Shown: positions 8,026 to 16,920, counted from the stretch's first letter. The stretch is 64,000 bases of DNA from Flavobacteriales bacterium (GCA_947497485.1 CANMHB010000007.1:62001-126000), one strand, 5' to 3'. The notes: a model not told the origin generated them from the sequence alone. Numbers and translations are program-made.

Positions 8026-9787
8026 TTTCTTGTTGATTAAAAAACTGTTTATCGTATAGCCGCTTGTAAAAACCACCTTTTTCAAGTAACTCTTTGTGAT
8101 TTCCAGCTTCACGAATTTCACCTTTATCTAGTAATACAATTTGGTCGGCATTCTGAATAGTCGACAAACGATGGGCAATAACAATTGAGGTTCTTCCTTT
8201 GGTTAGTTCAGCAGTGGCTTTTTGAATTAACATTTCAGATTCATGATCGATACTTGAGGTCGCCTCATCTAAAATTAAGATGTGGGGGTTGTATACATAA
8301 GCTCTAATAAAAGCCAAAAGCTGCCGTTGTCCGACTGATAGAACGCCACCTCGTTCTCCAATTTGATAATGATAATTGTCCGGGAGCTTCATAATAAAGT
8401 CGTGAGCACCAACTGCTTTTGCTGCTTCAATTACCTGTTCTATAGAAATATCTTTGTTTCCAAGTGTGATATTTCCGTAAATCGTATCCGAAAATAAAAA
8501 TACATCTTGCAAAACGATTGCAATGTTTGACCTTAAATAGTTTAATTCAATTTCCTTTATTTCCACCGCTCCAATTTGAATGGTTCCTTTTTGAAATTCA
8601 TAGAACCTACTTAATAGATTAACAATGGTAGATTTTCCAGCGCCTGTTGCCCCTACAAAAGCAATTGTTTTACCTTTCGGAATTTCCAGATTAATATTTT
8701 TCAACACGTCATTTTCACCGTCATAGGAAAATGAAAGATTTTTAAAAAGTATATTTTGATTGAAGTCAACAGATTGTAATTGGCCCGCATCTTGAACATT
8801 TTCATCTTGGTCAAGTACTTCAAAAATGCGTTCTGCCCTTACTGTGCCACGCTGAAGGATGTTAAATTTATCCGCTAATTGCCTGATAGGTCGGTATAAT
8901 TGATTTATCCAAAGGGTAAAAGCAACGATTTCGCCATACATGGTTTTAATTTCCGTGTTTGATTTACCTTGAACATTTAATGCTCCCCAAACTAATAAAA
9001 ATGCAATTGACAATGAGCTTAGTAATTCTACGACTGGAAAAAAAATGGATGTCGCCCAAACAGCTTTTATGTGAGCTTGTCGATGAACTTTATTGATTTC
9101 TTGAAAATTAGAAAATTCCTGATCTTGTCGATTGAACAACTGTACAATGGACATTCCCGTTAGGCGCTCTTGGACAAAAGAGTTGAGTTGATTTACAGCA
9201 TTTCTTTCTTGCTGAAATGATTCTCGCATAGCTTTAGCAAAAAGCCTGGTTGAAATCACCAATAGAGGAATTGGAATTAACGTCATTAGTGAAAGTTGCC
9301 AATTCACCGAAAACATCATAGAAAGAATAATAATCAAGGAAATTAAATCACCTGAAATATCCATTATTCCGGCAGAAAAAACCTCTGTTATCGCCTCAAG
9401 ATCCGAAACAACACGAGTTACCATTGAACCAACAGGGTTTTTATCGAAATATTTCATCCGGAAGGACATCAGATGATTGAAAATTTTAACCCGTAAATCG
9501 CGAATAACCGATTGCGCTAGTAAATTTGAAAAATAAGATGAAATAAGTTGCAGCAATCCTTCTGCTAATAGAATTCCAACAACGACAAGAGACCCATAAA
9601 AAAGTGCGTTTCGATTCTGCTGTTTTACAATGTATTTATCAACCAGTTCTCCGATGAAATAAGGCCTGAACGGACCAAGGAAAGATAAAAGTAAAATACA
9701 AGCAAAGGCGATGAAAAAATACTTTTTGTATGGTTTCGCAAAACTTGTTAGTCGTTGAATCAGAAAATACTTTTTCTTTTCGCTCAT
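8012..9787 (-). CDS. ABC exporter, fused permease and ATPase (MsbA/multidrug type)
   Basis: 591 residues: six transmembrane helices in about residues 20-290, then the nucleotide-binding domain with Walker A GATGAGKST (379-387), Q-loop VLQDVFLF, signature LSVGQ (483-487), Walker B ILILDEATSSID (503-514) and switch His in IAHRLST. The signature is LSVGQ rather than LSGGQ, a variant common in this subfamily. It acts as a homodimer in the inner membrane, or a heterodimer if a partner exists elsewhere. Substrate is unknown; lipid or drug export are the usual roles. It is divergent from prs, with a TACTTTTG box only 6 bases before its ATG, and is followed by the overlapping binding-protein-like gene. 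Confidence 0.9.
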   Translation of the reverse strand: MSEKKKYFLIQRLTSFAKPYKKYFFIAFACILLLSFLGPFRPYFIGELVDKYIVKQQNRNALFYGSLVVVGILLAEGLLQLISSYFSNLLAQSVIRDLRVKIFNHLMSFRMKYFDKNPVGSMVTRVVSDLEAITEVFSAGIMDISGDLISLIIILSMMFSVNWQLSLMTLIPIPLLVISTRLFAKAMRESFQQERNAVNQLNSFVQERLTGMSIVQLFNRQDQEFSNFQEINKVHRQAHIKAVWATSIFFPVVELLSSLSIAFLLVWGALNVQGKSNTEIKTMYGEIVAFTLWINQLYRPIRQLADKFNILQRGTVRAERIFEVLDQDENVQDAGQLQSVDFNQNILFKNLSFSYDGENDVLKNINLEIPKGKTIAFVGATGAGKSTIVNLLSRFYEFQKGTIQIGAVEIKEIELNYLRSNIAIVLQDVFLFSDTIYGNITLGNKDISIEQVIEAAKAVGAHDFIMKLPDNYHYQIGERGGVLSVGQRQLLAFIRAYVYNPHILILDEATSSIDHESEMLIQKATAELTKGRTSIVIAHRLSTIQNADQIVLLDKGEIREAGNHKELLEKGGFYKRLYDKQFFNQQENETI

Positions 9788-9793
9788 TGTTTA

Positions 9794-9801
9794 CAAAAGT
9801 A
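9794..9801 (-). promoter_or_regulatory. Bacteroidota -7 box for the ABC exporter
   Basis: TACTTTTG read on the minus strand matches TAnnTTTG. Only 6 bases separate it from the ATG at 9787, so the transcript would have almost no leader. No good -33 TTG lies at the usual distance. Confidence 0.45.
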
Positions 9802-9864
9802 GTTGAATTTGATCTTTATCTCTTTAAATTTTATTGTAGCAACGTCTTTCAATGAAGATTTGTT

Positions 9865-9893
9865 TTGTTTTTGTCAAAAAAGACGTACTTTTG
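9865..9893 (+). promoter_or_regulatory. Promoter of prs-rplY
   Basis: TTG (9865-9867), an 18-base spacer and TACTTTTG (9886-9893), close to the TTG-N19-TAnnTTTG consensus of the Bacteroidota primary sigma factor. The GTG start of prs is 17 bases past the box. Confidence 0.65.
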
Positions 9894-9910
9894 CACCTCA
9901 AAAAAATCAA

Positions 9911-10840
9911 GTGGGAGTTAAGATTTTCGCAGGTAGATCATCAGTAGACTTAGCAACGAAGATTGCAACCAATTACGGTATGCCTCTTGGTGATGTTAAG
10001 GTTTCCGTTTTTAGTGATGGAGAGTTTCAACCTTCCTTCGAAGAAACTGTGCGTGGTCAGGATGTATTTATCGTTCAGTCAACCATGCCTCCAACTGAAA
10101 ATCTTTTTGAACTACTACTTTTAATTGACGCTGCAAAACGCGCTTCGGCAAGAAAAATCATTGCGGTTATTCCTTATTTCGGGTTTGCTCGTCAGGATAG
10201 AAAAGATAAACCTCGTGTTGCCATTGGCGCAAAATTAATTGCGAACATGCTTATGGCTGCAGGAGTTGATCGCGTAATGACAATGGACCTACATGCCGAC
10301 CAAATCCAAGGATTTTTTGAGGTTCCAGTGGATCACTTGTATGCATCCACTCTTTTCTTGAAAGAAATTGACAAATTAGATAAGAATAACATTATAATGG
10401 CGGCTCCCGATGTTGGTGGAGCGAAAAGAGCGAATTCATATGCTAAGAATCTAAATTGTGGACTAGCATTATGTCACAAACATCGTAAGAAAGCAAATGA
10501 AATTGCAGAAATGACTGTGATTGGTGATGTTGCTGGTAAAGATGTGATTATTGTTGATGACATGTGTGATACCGCAGGCACCTTGACAACGGCCGCAGAT
10601 TTGTTGATGGACAAAGGAGCAAAAAGCGTTCGAGCATTTTGCACGCACGCTGTTTTAAGTGGCCCAGCCTTTGAGCGAATCAACAATTCTAAAATCACCG
10701 AATTAGTCGTTACAGATACGATTCCGATTAAACAAATCTCTCCGAAAATTCGCGTAGTTAGTGTTGCGGAATTGTTTGCGGATGTAATCAAACGACTTAT
10801 TCAAAACGAATCAATAAGTTCTCATTTTGTAATCTCTTAA
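9911..10840 (+). CDS. prs: Ribose-phosphate pyrophosphokinase (PRPP synthase)
   Basis: 309 residues from GTG at 9911, the normal length. The frame is open 36 codons further upstream, but that stretch contains the promoter and lacks similarity, so the longer start is rejected. It makes phosphoribosyl pyrophosphate from ribose-5-phosphate and ATP for purine, pyrimidine, NAD, His and Trp synthesis. Visible motifs are KIFAGRSS at the start, FSDGEFQPSFEE, the flexible-loop FARQDRKDKPR, MDLHADQIQGFF, and the PRPP-binding loop VDDMCDTAGTL. Cytosolic hexamer in the family. It is followed after 12 bases by rplY, a pairing common in Bacteroidota. Confidence 0.96.
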   Translation: MGVKIFAGRSSVDLATKIATNYGMPLGDVKVSVFSDGEFQPSFEETVRGQDVFIVQSTMPPTENLFELLLLIDAAKRASARKIIAVIPYFGFARQDRKDKPRVAIGAKLIANMLMAAGVDRVMTMDLHADQIQGFFEVPVDHLYASTLFLKEIDKLDKNNIIMAAPDVGGAKRANSYAKNLNCGLALCHKHRKKANEIAEMTVIGDVAGKDVIIVDDMCDTAGTLTTAADLLMDKGAKSVRAFCTHAVLSGPAFERINNSKITELVVTDTIPIKQISPKIRVVSVAELFADVIKRLIQNESISSHFVIS

Positions 10841-10852
10841 ATTAAATATAGT

Positions 10853-11440
10853 ATGAAAACAGCACAATTGAGCGGTTCGCTCCGAGCGAACGTAGGGAAA
10901 AAGGATGCTGCGGCTATTAGAAATGCCGAGCGAGTTCCTTGTGTGCTTTACGGTCAAGGTGAACAGACGCACTTCTCAGTAAAGCAAGTAGAAATTGAGA
11001 AACTGGTTTATTCTCCTGATGTTTATCAAGTTGAATTGGATATTGACGGTAAAAAATCCCGTGGAATTATTCAAGAATTACAACAGCATCCAACAAAAGG
11101 AACAATTCAACACGTTGATTTCCTTGAATTGAATGATGGTAAGGAAGTAAAGGTTAAATTGCCAGTTCGCATTACTGGATCTTCACGAGGTGTAATGGCC
11201 GGTGGTAAATTGATGACAGCGTTCAGAAATTTACAATGTGTTGGTCTTCCAAAAGATTTGCCTGATGCAATTACATTGGATATAACTAAATTACGAATCG
11301 GTCAATCTATTCGCGTAAACAGTATTGACATTCCTGGTGTTAAGTTTTTAGATCCAGCAAACGCTGTGGTTGTCGCAGTTAAAATGGCTCGTGGAGCTGT
11401 TAAAGGCGCAGATTCAGGGGATGATGACGAAGAAGAATAA
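10853..11440 (+). CDS. rplY: 50S ribosomal protein L25/Ctc (long form)
   Basis: 195 residues. The N-terminal L25 domain (about 1-95) binds 5S rRNA: MKTAQLSGSLR, RVPCVLYG and QHVDFLELNDG are typical. A C-terminal TL5-type domain follows (about 100-185; the PVRITGSSRGVMAGG segment), and the chain ends in an acidic tail DSGDDDEEE. This is the long CTC/TL5 form rather than the short form of E. coli. It sits 12 bases after prs and is followed by a good terminator, closing the two-gene operon. Confidence 0.95.
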   Translation: MKTAQLSGSLRANVGKKDAAAIRNAERVPCVLYGQGEQTHFSVKQVEIEKLVYSPDVYQVELDIDGKKSRGIIQELQQHPTKGTIQHVDFLELNDGKEVKVKLPVRITGSSRGVMAGGKLMTAFRNLQCVGLPKDLPDAITLDITKLRIGQSIRVNSIDIPGVKFLDPANAVVVAVKMARGAVKGADSGDDDEEE

Positions 11441-11462
11441 AAACTGTTCTTAAAAGTTTAGA

Positions 11463-11491
11463 AACCGTCAACGAATGTTGGCGGTTTTTTT
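11463..11491 (+). terminator. Rho-independent terminator after rplY
   Basis: A 10-base stem AACCGTCAAC / GTTGGCGGTT with one G-T pair, a GAAT loop (11473-11476), then a run of T from 11485. Confidence 0.8.
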
Positions 11492-11494
11492 ATT

Positions 11495-11525
11495 TTGATT
11501 AAAATTATTATTAAAAATAACTTTG
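11495..11525 (+). promoter_or_regulatory. Promoter of the mannosyltransferase-dihydroorotase operon
   Basis: TTG (11495-11497), 20-base spacer and TAACTTTG (11518-11525), just after the rplY terminator. The start codon at 11568 leaves a leader of about 40 bases. Confidence 0.6.
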
Positions 11526-11567
11526 TTTCATTCGACGCATTTCATTAATCCGTAATTTCGTTTTATC

Positions 11568-12287
11568 GTGTCAGAGTCATCAAAATCAATTGTTATCATA
11601 CCAACCTATAATGAGGTTGAGAACGTTGATGCGATTTCCCGTGCTATAATCTCCTTGGAAAAGTCATTTGATATTTTATTCATTGACGACAATTCTCCCG
11701 ACGGAACAGCGGAAGCAATAATAAAATTGATGAGCGAATTTAGTGGGAGAATTTTTTTGGAACAAAGAACCGGAAAACTTGGCCTAGGAACCGCTTATAT
11801 TCATGGATTTAAATGGGCAATCAACAATAATTATAACTACGTAATTGAAATGGATTGCGATTTTTCGCATGACCCGAATGATTTACCCCGTTTATTGAAA
11901 TCATGTCAAGATGGCGCCGACGTATCGATAGGATCACGATATTGCAAGGGGGGAAGGGTTAAAAATTGGCCGATGGATCGAATTTTAATGTCCTACTTTG
12001 CGAGTATTTATGTTCGTCTAATACTTTGGATTGGAATTAAAGACACGACCGCTGGGTTTAAATGTTTTAATGCCGATGTTCTTAAAAAGATTAAGTTAGA
12101 TAATATCATCTTTAAGGGCTATGCTTTTCAAATTTGTATGAAATATGCAGCAATTAAACATGGGTTCAAAGTCAAAGAGATTCCAATAACATTTGTTGAC
12201 CGTATTTATGGCGAATCCAAAATGAGCACTGGTATTTTCAAAGAAGCATTTTTTGGTGTTTGGAAGATGAGAAAAATGAACTTATGA
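11568..12287 (+). CDS. Polyprenol-phosphate mannose synthase (GT2, Dpm1-like)
   Basis: 239 residues, start GTG. A family 2 glycosyltransferase without transmembrane helices, as in the short Dpm1 type: IIPTYNE (nucleotide-sugar binding), IDDNSPDGT, the acidic EMDCDFSHDP motif holding catalytic/metal Asp residues, GSRYCKGG and the C-terminal FVDRIYGESKM. It would transfer mannose (or another hexose) from a GDP/UDP sugar to a polyprenyl phosphate at the inner face of the membrane, supplying lipid-linked sugar for glycosylation of envelope proteins or glycans. The sugar is inferred from the family. Its stop overlaps the dihydroorotase start by ATGA, and the order GT2-dihydroorotase-DUF4296 recurs in Bacteroidota genomes. 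Confidence 0.88.
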   Translation: MSESSKSIVIIPTYNEVENVDAISRAIISLEKSFDILFIDDNSPDGTAEAIIKLMSEFSGRIFLEQRTGKLGLGTAYIHGFKWAINNNYNYVIEMDCDFSHDPNDLPRLLKSCQDGADVSIGSRYCKGGRVKNWPMDRILMSYFASIYVRLILWIGIKDTTAGFKCFNADVLKKIKLDNIIFKGYAFQICMKYAAIKHGFKVKEIPITFVDRIYGESKMSTGIFKEAFFGVWKMRKMNL

Positions 12288-13621
12288 GTAGTTACTTAAT
12301 AAAAAACGGCAAAATTATTAATGAAGGCAAGGCTTTCTATGGTGATTTATTAATTCGAGACGGGATCATTGAACGAATCGACAAACAAATTGATAATCTT
12401 TCGAATGTCAAGGAAATTAATGCTGAAGGAATGCTTATTTTACCTGGGTGCATTGATGATCAAGTGCATTTTAGGGAGCCTGGGTTAACACACAAAGCAA
12501 ACATTGCTTCTGAATCAAGGGCAGCTGTAGCGGGAGGAATCACCTCGTTTATGGAACAGCCTAATACCTTTCCAAATGCAGTAACCCAAGCTATTTTGGA
12601 GGAAAAATATTCAATTGCATCTCAAACATCAATTGCAAACTATTCATTTATGATGGGTGGTACAAATGATAACTTAGAAGAAATTTTAAAAATTGATCCA
12701 AGAAATGTTGCTGGCTTAAAACTCTTTTTAGGGTCTTCAACTGGCGATATGCTCGTTGATAGTTCTTCTTCTTTGGATAAAATTTTCTCGACTACAGAAT
12801 TATTAATTTCTGTTCATAGTGAGGACGAAACAACAGTTAAAACAAATTTAGAGCATTATAAATCGATCTATGGAGACGACATTCCTGTAAAATTTCATCC
12901 TGAAATAAGAAGTGTTGAGGCATGCTATAAGTCCACTGAGAAAATTGTTGAGTTAGCAAAAAGAACTGGTGCAAGACTCCATGTTTTTCATATTTCGACA
13001 GCAAAAGAAATCGATTTGTTTACAAATGAAATTCCATTAGAGCAGAAAAAGATTACCGCGGAAGTTTGTATTCACCACCTATGGTTTTCAGATGAAGATT
13101 ATGCATCAAAAGGGAATTTTATTAAATGGAATCCTGCAGTTAAAACTGCAACAGACCGAAGCGCCTTGTGGGCAGGTTTAAATGATAACCGTCTTGACGT
13201 TGTCGCTACGGATCATGCTCCCCATACAATTGAAGAAAAAAACCAAGTGTATACCAAAGCCCCATCTGGAGGCCCGCTGGTTCAGCACGCTTTATTGGCG
13301 ATGCTTGAAAAAAGTAAAGATGGTCTAATTTCAATTGAACGTGTTGTTGAGAAAATGGCGCATGCTCCGGCAATATTGTTTCGTATCAATAACCGAGGTT
13401 TTATAAGAGAAGGGTATTTTGCAGATCTTGTAATGGTTAACCCGAATAAGCGTGTAAGTGTTGAGAAATCAAATCTGCTCTATAAATGTGGGTGGTCTCC
13501 TTTTGAAGGATATACGTTTTCAAATAGTATAGAAAGAACATTTGTGAATGGTAGAATTGTATATGAGAACAATGCAATTGTGGAATCAGGAACAGGTAGC
13601 AGGCTGACCTTTAAAGTTTAG
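12284..13621 (+). CDS. pyrC: Dihydroorotase
   Basis: 445 residues from ATG at 12284, which overlaps the previous stop as ATGA; an alternative GTG-type start 8 codons upstream lies inside the mannosyltransferase gene and is less likely. It closes N-carbamoyl-aspartate to dihydroorotate in pyrimidine synthesis. Amidohydrolase motifs: DDQVHFREPG (zinc His pair), a Lys in GLKLFLGSSTG at the place of the carboxylated Lys, His in SVHSEDE and LHVFHIST, and the catalytic Asp in VATDHAPH. This is the long, dihydroorotase/allantoinase-like class I form. Cytosolic; two bases separate it from the DUF4296 gene. Confidence 0.94.
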   Translation: MSSYLIKNGKIINEGKAFYGDLLIRDGIIERIDKQIDNLSNVKEINAEGMLILPGCIDDQVHFREPGLTHKANIASESRAAVAGGITSFMEQPNTFPNAVTQAILEEKYSIASQTSIANYSFMMGGTNDNLEEILKIDPRNVAGLKLFLGSSTGDMLVDSSSSLDKIFSTTELLISVHSEDETTVKTNLEHYKSIYGDDIPVKFHPEIRSVEACYKSTEKIVELAKRTGARLHVFHISTAKEIDLFTNEIPLEQKKITAEVCIHHLWFSDEDYASKGNFIKWNPAVKTATDRSALWAGLNDNRLDVVATDHAPHTIEEKNQVYTKAPSGGPLVQHALLAMLEKSKDGLISIERVVEKMAHAPAILFRINNRGFIREGYFADLVMVNPNKRVSVEKSNLLYKCGWSPFEGYTFSNSIERTFVNGRIVYENNAIVESGTGSRLTFKV

Positions 13622-13623
13622 TC

Positions 13624-13953
13624 ATGAAAAAGTTTTTTAGTTTTTTAATTCTTTTGTCAATCTTAAGTTGCGAAACGGATGGGTATACTTCTAGTGAAGA
13701 GGTATTAACTGAAGAACAGTTTATTGCGGTTTACCAAGATGTTTTGGTTCTAGAAAATTATTATCAAACGAAATACGGATTGCCAAGTGCTTATAAAAAG
13801 GAATTAGAAAAATCCTGTAAGGAGGTTTTTAAAAAACATCATTTTACGAAGGAGCAGTTCGATAAGAGCTTCGATTTCTATGCGCACAATCCCGAAAAAA
13901 TGATTAAAATTAATGAGCAAGTAATTGCCGATTTGAATAAGAAAAAAATCTAA
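13624..13953 (+). CDS. DUF4296 lipoprotein
   Basis: 109 residues. The signal peptide ends in a lipobox (LSILSC, Cys16), so the mature protein is a lipoprotein. The rest is the small helical DUF4296 domain: LTEEQFIAVYQDVLVLE, a KYGL turn and HHFTKEQFDKSFDFYAHNPEKM. Function of the family is unknown. It is the third gene of the mannosyltransferase-dihydroorotase unit, with 2 bases to the upstream stop, and converges with the ABC exporter downstream. Confidence 0.85.
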   Translation: MKKFFSFLILLSILSCETDGYTSSEEVLTEEQFIAVYQDVLVLENYYQTKYGLPSAYKKELEKSCKEVFKKHHFTKEQFDKSFDFYAHNPEKMIKINEQVIADLNKKKI

Positions 13954-13955
13954 AA

Positions 13956-15809
13956 TTAACTGGTGGTAATTCCTTGTAGCATACAAAACTTATAATAAGC
14001 TCCTTTTGCCTCCAATAATTCATTGTGATTTCCACGTTCAACGATTTCACCTTTCGAAAGCACAATGATTTCATCTACATTTTTAATTGTACTTAGGCGA
14101 TGCGCTATTACGAATGAAGTTCTTCCTTTCATTAATGTTTCTAACGCTTCTTGAACCAACTTCTCAGATTCTGTGTCTAAAGCAGATGTGGCTTCATCTA
14201 GAATCAAAATATCAGGATCCTTGTAGAGTGCACGTGCAATATTTAAACGTTGTTTTTGACCTCCAGAAAGTTTGTTTCCTCGTTCTCCAATGACAGTGTC
14301 AAACCCATTTTCAAGATCCGTAATAAAGGAATGAGCATTGGCAGCAATGGCCGCTTTTTCCACTTTTTCGAAATCTGGATTTTCATCCCCAAAAGCAATG
14401 TTTTCGGTAACGGAAACATTAAATAAAATAGACTCTTGTGAAACAATACCGCTCAAATGTCGCAAATCGTGAATTTTTAGATCGCGGATATCATGTCCAT
14501 CAATGAGAATTTTTCCGGATGTAACATCGTAAAACCTGGATAATAAGTCCATCATTGTTGATTTACCACTTCCAGATTCTCCAACGATGGCAACTGAAGA
14601 GCCTTTTTTCACACACCAATTAATATTATTCAACACAAGTTCTTGATTGTTGTAGCTGAATCCTACATTTTCGAATGCAATTTCATTCTGAAATTTCCCA
14701 ATTGAAATAGGGTTTTCGCATTCATTGATTTTTTCATCGCAGGTTAAAATCTCATTAATTCTATCTAAAGAAACTCGGCCCTTATTGATTACTGCGATGC
14801 TGCTCGATACAGCTTGAATAGGCCTTAAGAGTTGAGAAAAAACAACAATAAACGTAATAAACAATTCGCCTGTCAACGCATGATTACTATTTGCTTGTTC
14901 CAATATTTGTTTACCGCCAAACCAAACTAAGCACATCATTACACCAGCTCCAAGTGTTTCATTTAATAAAGAAGAAACATCTTTTTTACGTATCGTTTTT
15001 GTAGTCAGTTTTTGGTGACGCAGATTCAGTTTATCAAAAACTTTCGCCATAAAGCTAAGCGCATTAAATGATTTTATTATTCTAACTCCTGACAAACTTT
15101 CGTCAAATGAGGAAGTGAGGAGTCCTAGTTGTTCTTGTCCTTGCTTAGCTGTTCTTTTTAGACTTTTCCCAACCAACGAAATTACAAATGCTGAAATGGG
15201 TAATAGGAAAAAAGAAACCAATGTTAATTCGGGGCTAATGAAAAACAGTGTAAGAACATGGATAACAATTGAAATAGGATCTCGAAAAACTAATTCCAAA
15301 GTGCACACAACCGCATTTTCCACTTCTCCAACATCATGCCCCATTCTTGTGAGCAAGTCTCCTTTTCTTTGGTTGGAATGAAAGCTCAAGGGCAAGCGTA
15401 TAACTTTCTCATAAATTTGATCACGAATATCTTTGACCACCCTTGCACGCAGATCAGATTGAAACCATATAGCGAAGTATCTTGAAAGGTTTTTAAAGAA
15501 AAAAGCACTAAATACTAAGACACAAACAAGAAGCAAGGCTTTTTCCGGATCTGATAGCACAAGCTTATTCATTTCATAATTGTATCGGTCAGACAAGTAT
15601 GATGGAAAATCTCCAAGATTACCGCTATATTCAGGAAAAACCGCTGGTTTTTTCGACTTCCCCGCGCTAAAAATCAATTGGAGAAAAGGAATAAAAAGAA
15701 CAAGGGAAAGCAGATTAAAAATCGTAAAAAGTAAATTTCCAATAATGGTTAAAATAGCAAGTAAGCGGTATTTAAATGCAAAACCAAAAATTTGTAGAAA
15801 TCCCTTCAT
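13956..15809 (-). CDS. ABC exporter, fused permease and ATPase (MsbA-like lipid flippase type)
   Basis: 617 residues. The membrane domain (about 1-345) has a long loop near residues 50-85 after the first helix; the ATPase domain carries Walker A GESGSGKST (410-418), signature LSGGQ (514-518), Walker B ILILDEATSALD (534-545) and switch His in IAHRLST. It is full length and looks intact. MsbA-like exporters flip lipid A or other lipids in the inner membrane, and the neighbouring glycosyltransferases make a lipid or glycolipid substrate plausible, but that is inference. It is only moderately similar to the exporter at 8012-9787 and is not a tandem copy. Confidence 0.9.
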   Translation of the reverse strand: MKGFLQIFGFAFKYRLLAILTIIGNLLFTIFNLLSLVLFIPFLQLIFSAGKSKKPAVFPEYSGNLGDFPSYLSDRYNYEMNKLVLSDPEKALLLVCVLVFSAFFFKNLSRYFAIWFQSDLRARVVKDIRDQIYEKVIRLPLSFHSNQRKGDLLTRMGHDVGEVENAVVCTLELVFRDPISIVIHVLTLFFISPELTLVSFFLLPISAFVISLVGKSLKRTAKQGQEQLGLLTSSFDESLSGVRIIKSFNALSFMAKVFDKLNLRHQKLTTKTIRKKDVSSLLNETLGAGVMMCLVWFGGKQILEQANSNHALTGELFITFIVVFSQLLRPIQAVSSSIAVINKGRVSLDRINEILTCDEKINECENPISIGKFQNEIAFENVGFSYNNQELVLNNINWCVKKGSSVAIVGESGSGKSTMMDLLSRFYDVTSGKILIDGHDIRDLKIHDLRHLSGIVSQESILFNVSVTENIAFGDENPDFEKVEKAAIAANAHSFITDLENGFDTVIGERGNKLSGGQKQRLNIARALYKDPDILILDEATSALDTESEKLVQEALETLMKGRTSFVIAHRLSTIKNVDEIIVLSKGEIVERGNHNELLEAKGAYYKFCMLQGITTS

Positions 15810-15904
15810 TAATTATTATTCGATTTACTTGATTTTCGTTAGTTAGTTCACAAAGATAGACAATGATTTTGCTAAACGCACAGACTAAAAAACATAATAT
15901 TAAT

Positions 15905-15912
15905 TACTTTTG
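15905..15912 (+). promoter_or_regulatory. -7 box upstream of the GT2 gene
   Basis: TACTTTTG matches TAnnTTTG exactly, and the GTG start lies 16 bases past it. No clear -33 element. Confidence 0.5.
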
Positions 15913-15928
15913 CTCATAAGCATTCATT

Positions 15929-16891
15929 GTGTTAAGTCAGTCACCCGGCATTTCAATCGTTATTCCAAACTTCAATGGAGAGAAAATCATTATTGATACG
16001 ATTTCAAAGGCAATCTATGCTTTAAAAACAAGTGACATTAAAGATTATGAAATAATTGTTAGCGATGATGCCTCTAATGATAATTCAGTATCGATTATTA
16101 AGAAGCACTTTGAAGACATTTATGTTCTTGATTCAAAAATAAATACGGGATTTTCAGGTAATGTTAATCGCGGGGTTCGTGTTGCAACGAAAGAGTTGGT
16201 TTTGATTCTTAATTCGGATTTACATCTTGGAGAAGGATATTTTAAATCGCTTATACCGTTATTTAAAAACTCAAACGTTTTTGGGGTGATGGGAGCAATA
16301 AAAGATCCAATGACATTTAAAAACCAGGATGGAGCAAAAGTACCGGGATTAAAATATAAAATGCATATTGACAGCAACACAAACTTTTTTTCCGACACTG
16401 AAGTTTTACCAACGTTTTTTCTCTCGGGCGCAAATGCATTGATACGACGGGATTATTTTTTGCAATTAGATGGCTTTTGTGAGTTGTTTAACCCTTATTA
16501 TTCCGAGGATGTTGAACTTGGAATCAGGTCCTGGAAGATGGGGTTGGAAATGTATTTCGATCCGAGCGCAGTATGTTATCATGAAATCTCTTCGACAATT
16601 AATAAAATACCCCAACAAAGAGTCCGGATTATTGCTAAAAGAAATAAATATATTTTACACGCGCTTCATCTCCCTAAAAACGTTTTAACGCTCTATGTTG
16701 TAAATATTCTAATGGTAGCTATTGCAAGGGCTATAATTGGGAAGACATTACACTTAAAAGCATTTATGCAATTTTTTCGACTTAGAAATTCAATTCGAGA
16801 GGAACGATTAAAGTTTAATCAACTAAATGGTCAAAAAAAACAATCGCTGAATGAAGTTGTGACCAAAATTAAATCTTTAGTTGTTAAGTAA
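15929..16891 (+). CDS. Glycosyltransferase family 2
   Basis: 320 residues, start GTG placed by the promoter box 16 bases upstream. GT-A fold motifs: SIVIPNFNG, VSDDASNDNS, LILNSDLHLG (nucleotide-sugar and metal Asp region), LSGANALIRRDYF and the acidic SEDVELGIRSWK motif near residue 195. A hydrophobic segment at about residues 255-275 (LTLYVVNILMVAIARAI) suggests membrane attachment. Donor and acceptor cannot be read; rhamnosyl- or glucosyl-type transfer to an envelope glycan is typical for this group. It is transcribed divergently from the MsbA-like exporter and precedes rbfA. Confidence 0.85.
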   Translation: MLSQSPGISIVIPNFNGEKIIIDTISKAIYALKTSDIKDYEIIVSDDASNDNSVSIIKKHFEDIYVLDSKINTGFSGNVNRGVRVATKELVLILNSDLHLGEGYFKSLIPLFKNSNVFGVMGAIKDPMTFKNQDGAKVPGLKYKMHIDSNTNFFSDTEVLPTFFLSGANALIRRDYFLQLDGFCELFNPYYSEDVELGIRSWKMGLEMYFDPSAVCYHEISSTINKIPQQRVRIIAKRNKYILHALHLPKNVLTLYVVNILMVAIARAIIGKTLHLKAFMQFFRLRNSIREERLKFNQLNGQKKQSLNEVVTKIKSLVVK

Positions 16892-16912
16892 AAGTCTTTC
16901 CTTCTTAATTCA

Positions 16913-16920
16913 TACCTTTG
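16913..16920 (+). promoter_or_regulatory. -7 box directly in front of rbfA
   Basis: TACCTTTG matches TAnnTTTG and ends 4 bases before the rbfA ATG. If used, transcription would start at or beside the start codon. No -33 TTG at normal spacing. Confidence 0.45.

Noticed and set aside
8026..8121. Longer start for the binding-protein-fold protein
   Set aside because: The 32 extra codons lie inside the ABC exporter gene and do not resemble the family; ATG at 8025 is the normal start.
9803..9910. Longer prs start at 9803 (36 extra codons)
   Set aside because: The extra part contains the TTG-N18-TACTTTTG promoter and lacks prs similarity; GTG at 9911 gives the normal 309-residue enzyme.
10474..10791. 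A 105-codon minus-strand frame in prs
   Set aside because: Antisense to the PRPP-binding loop of an essential gene; no recognisable domain.
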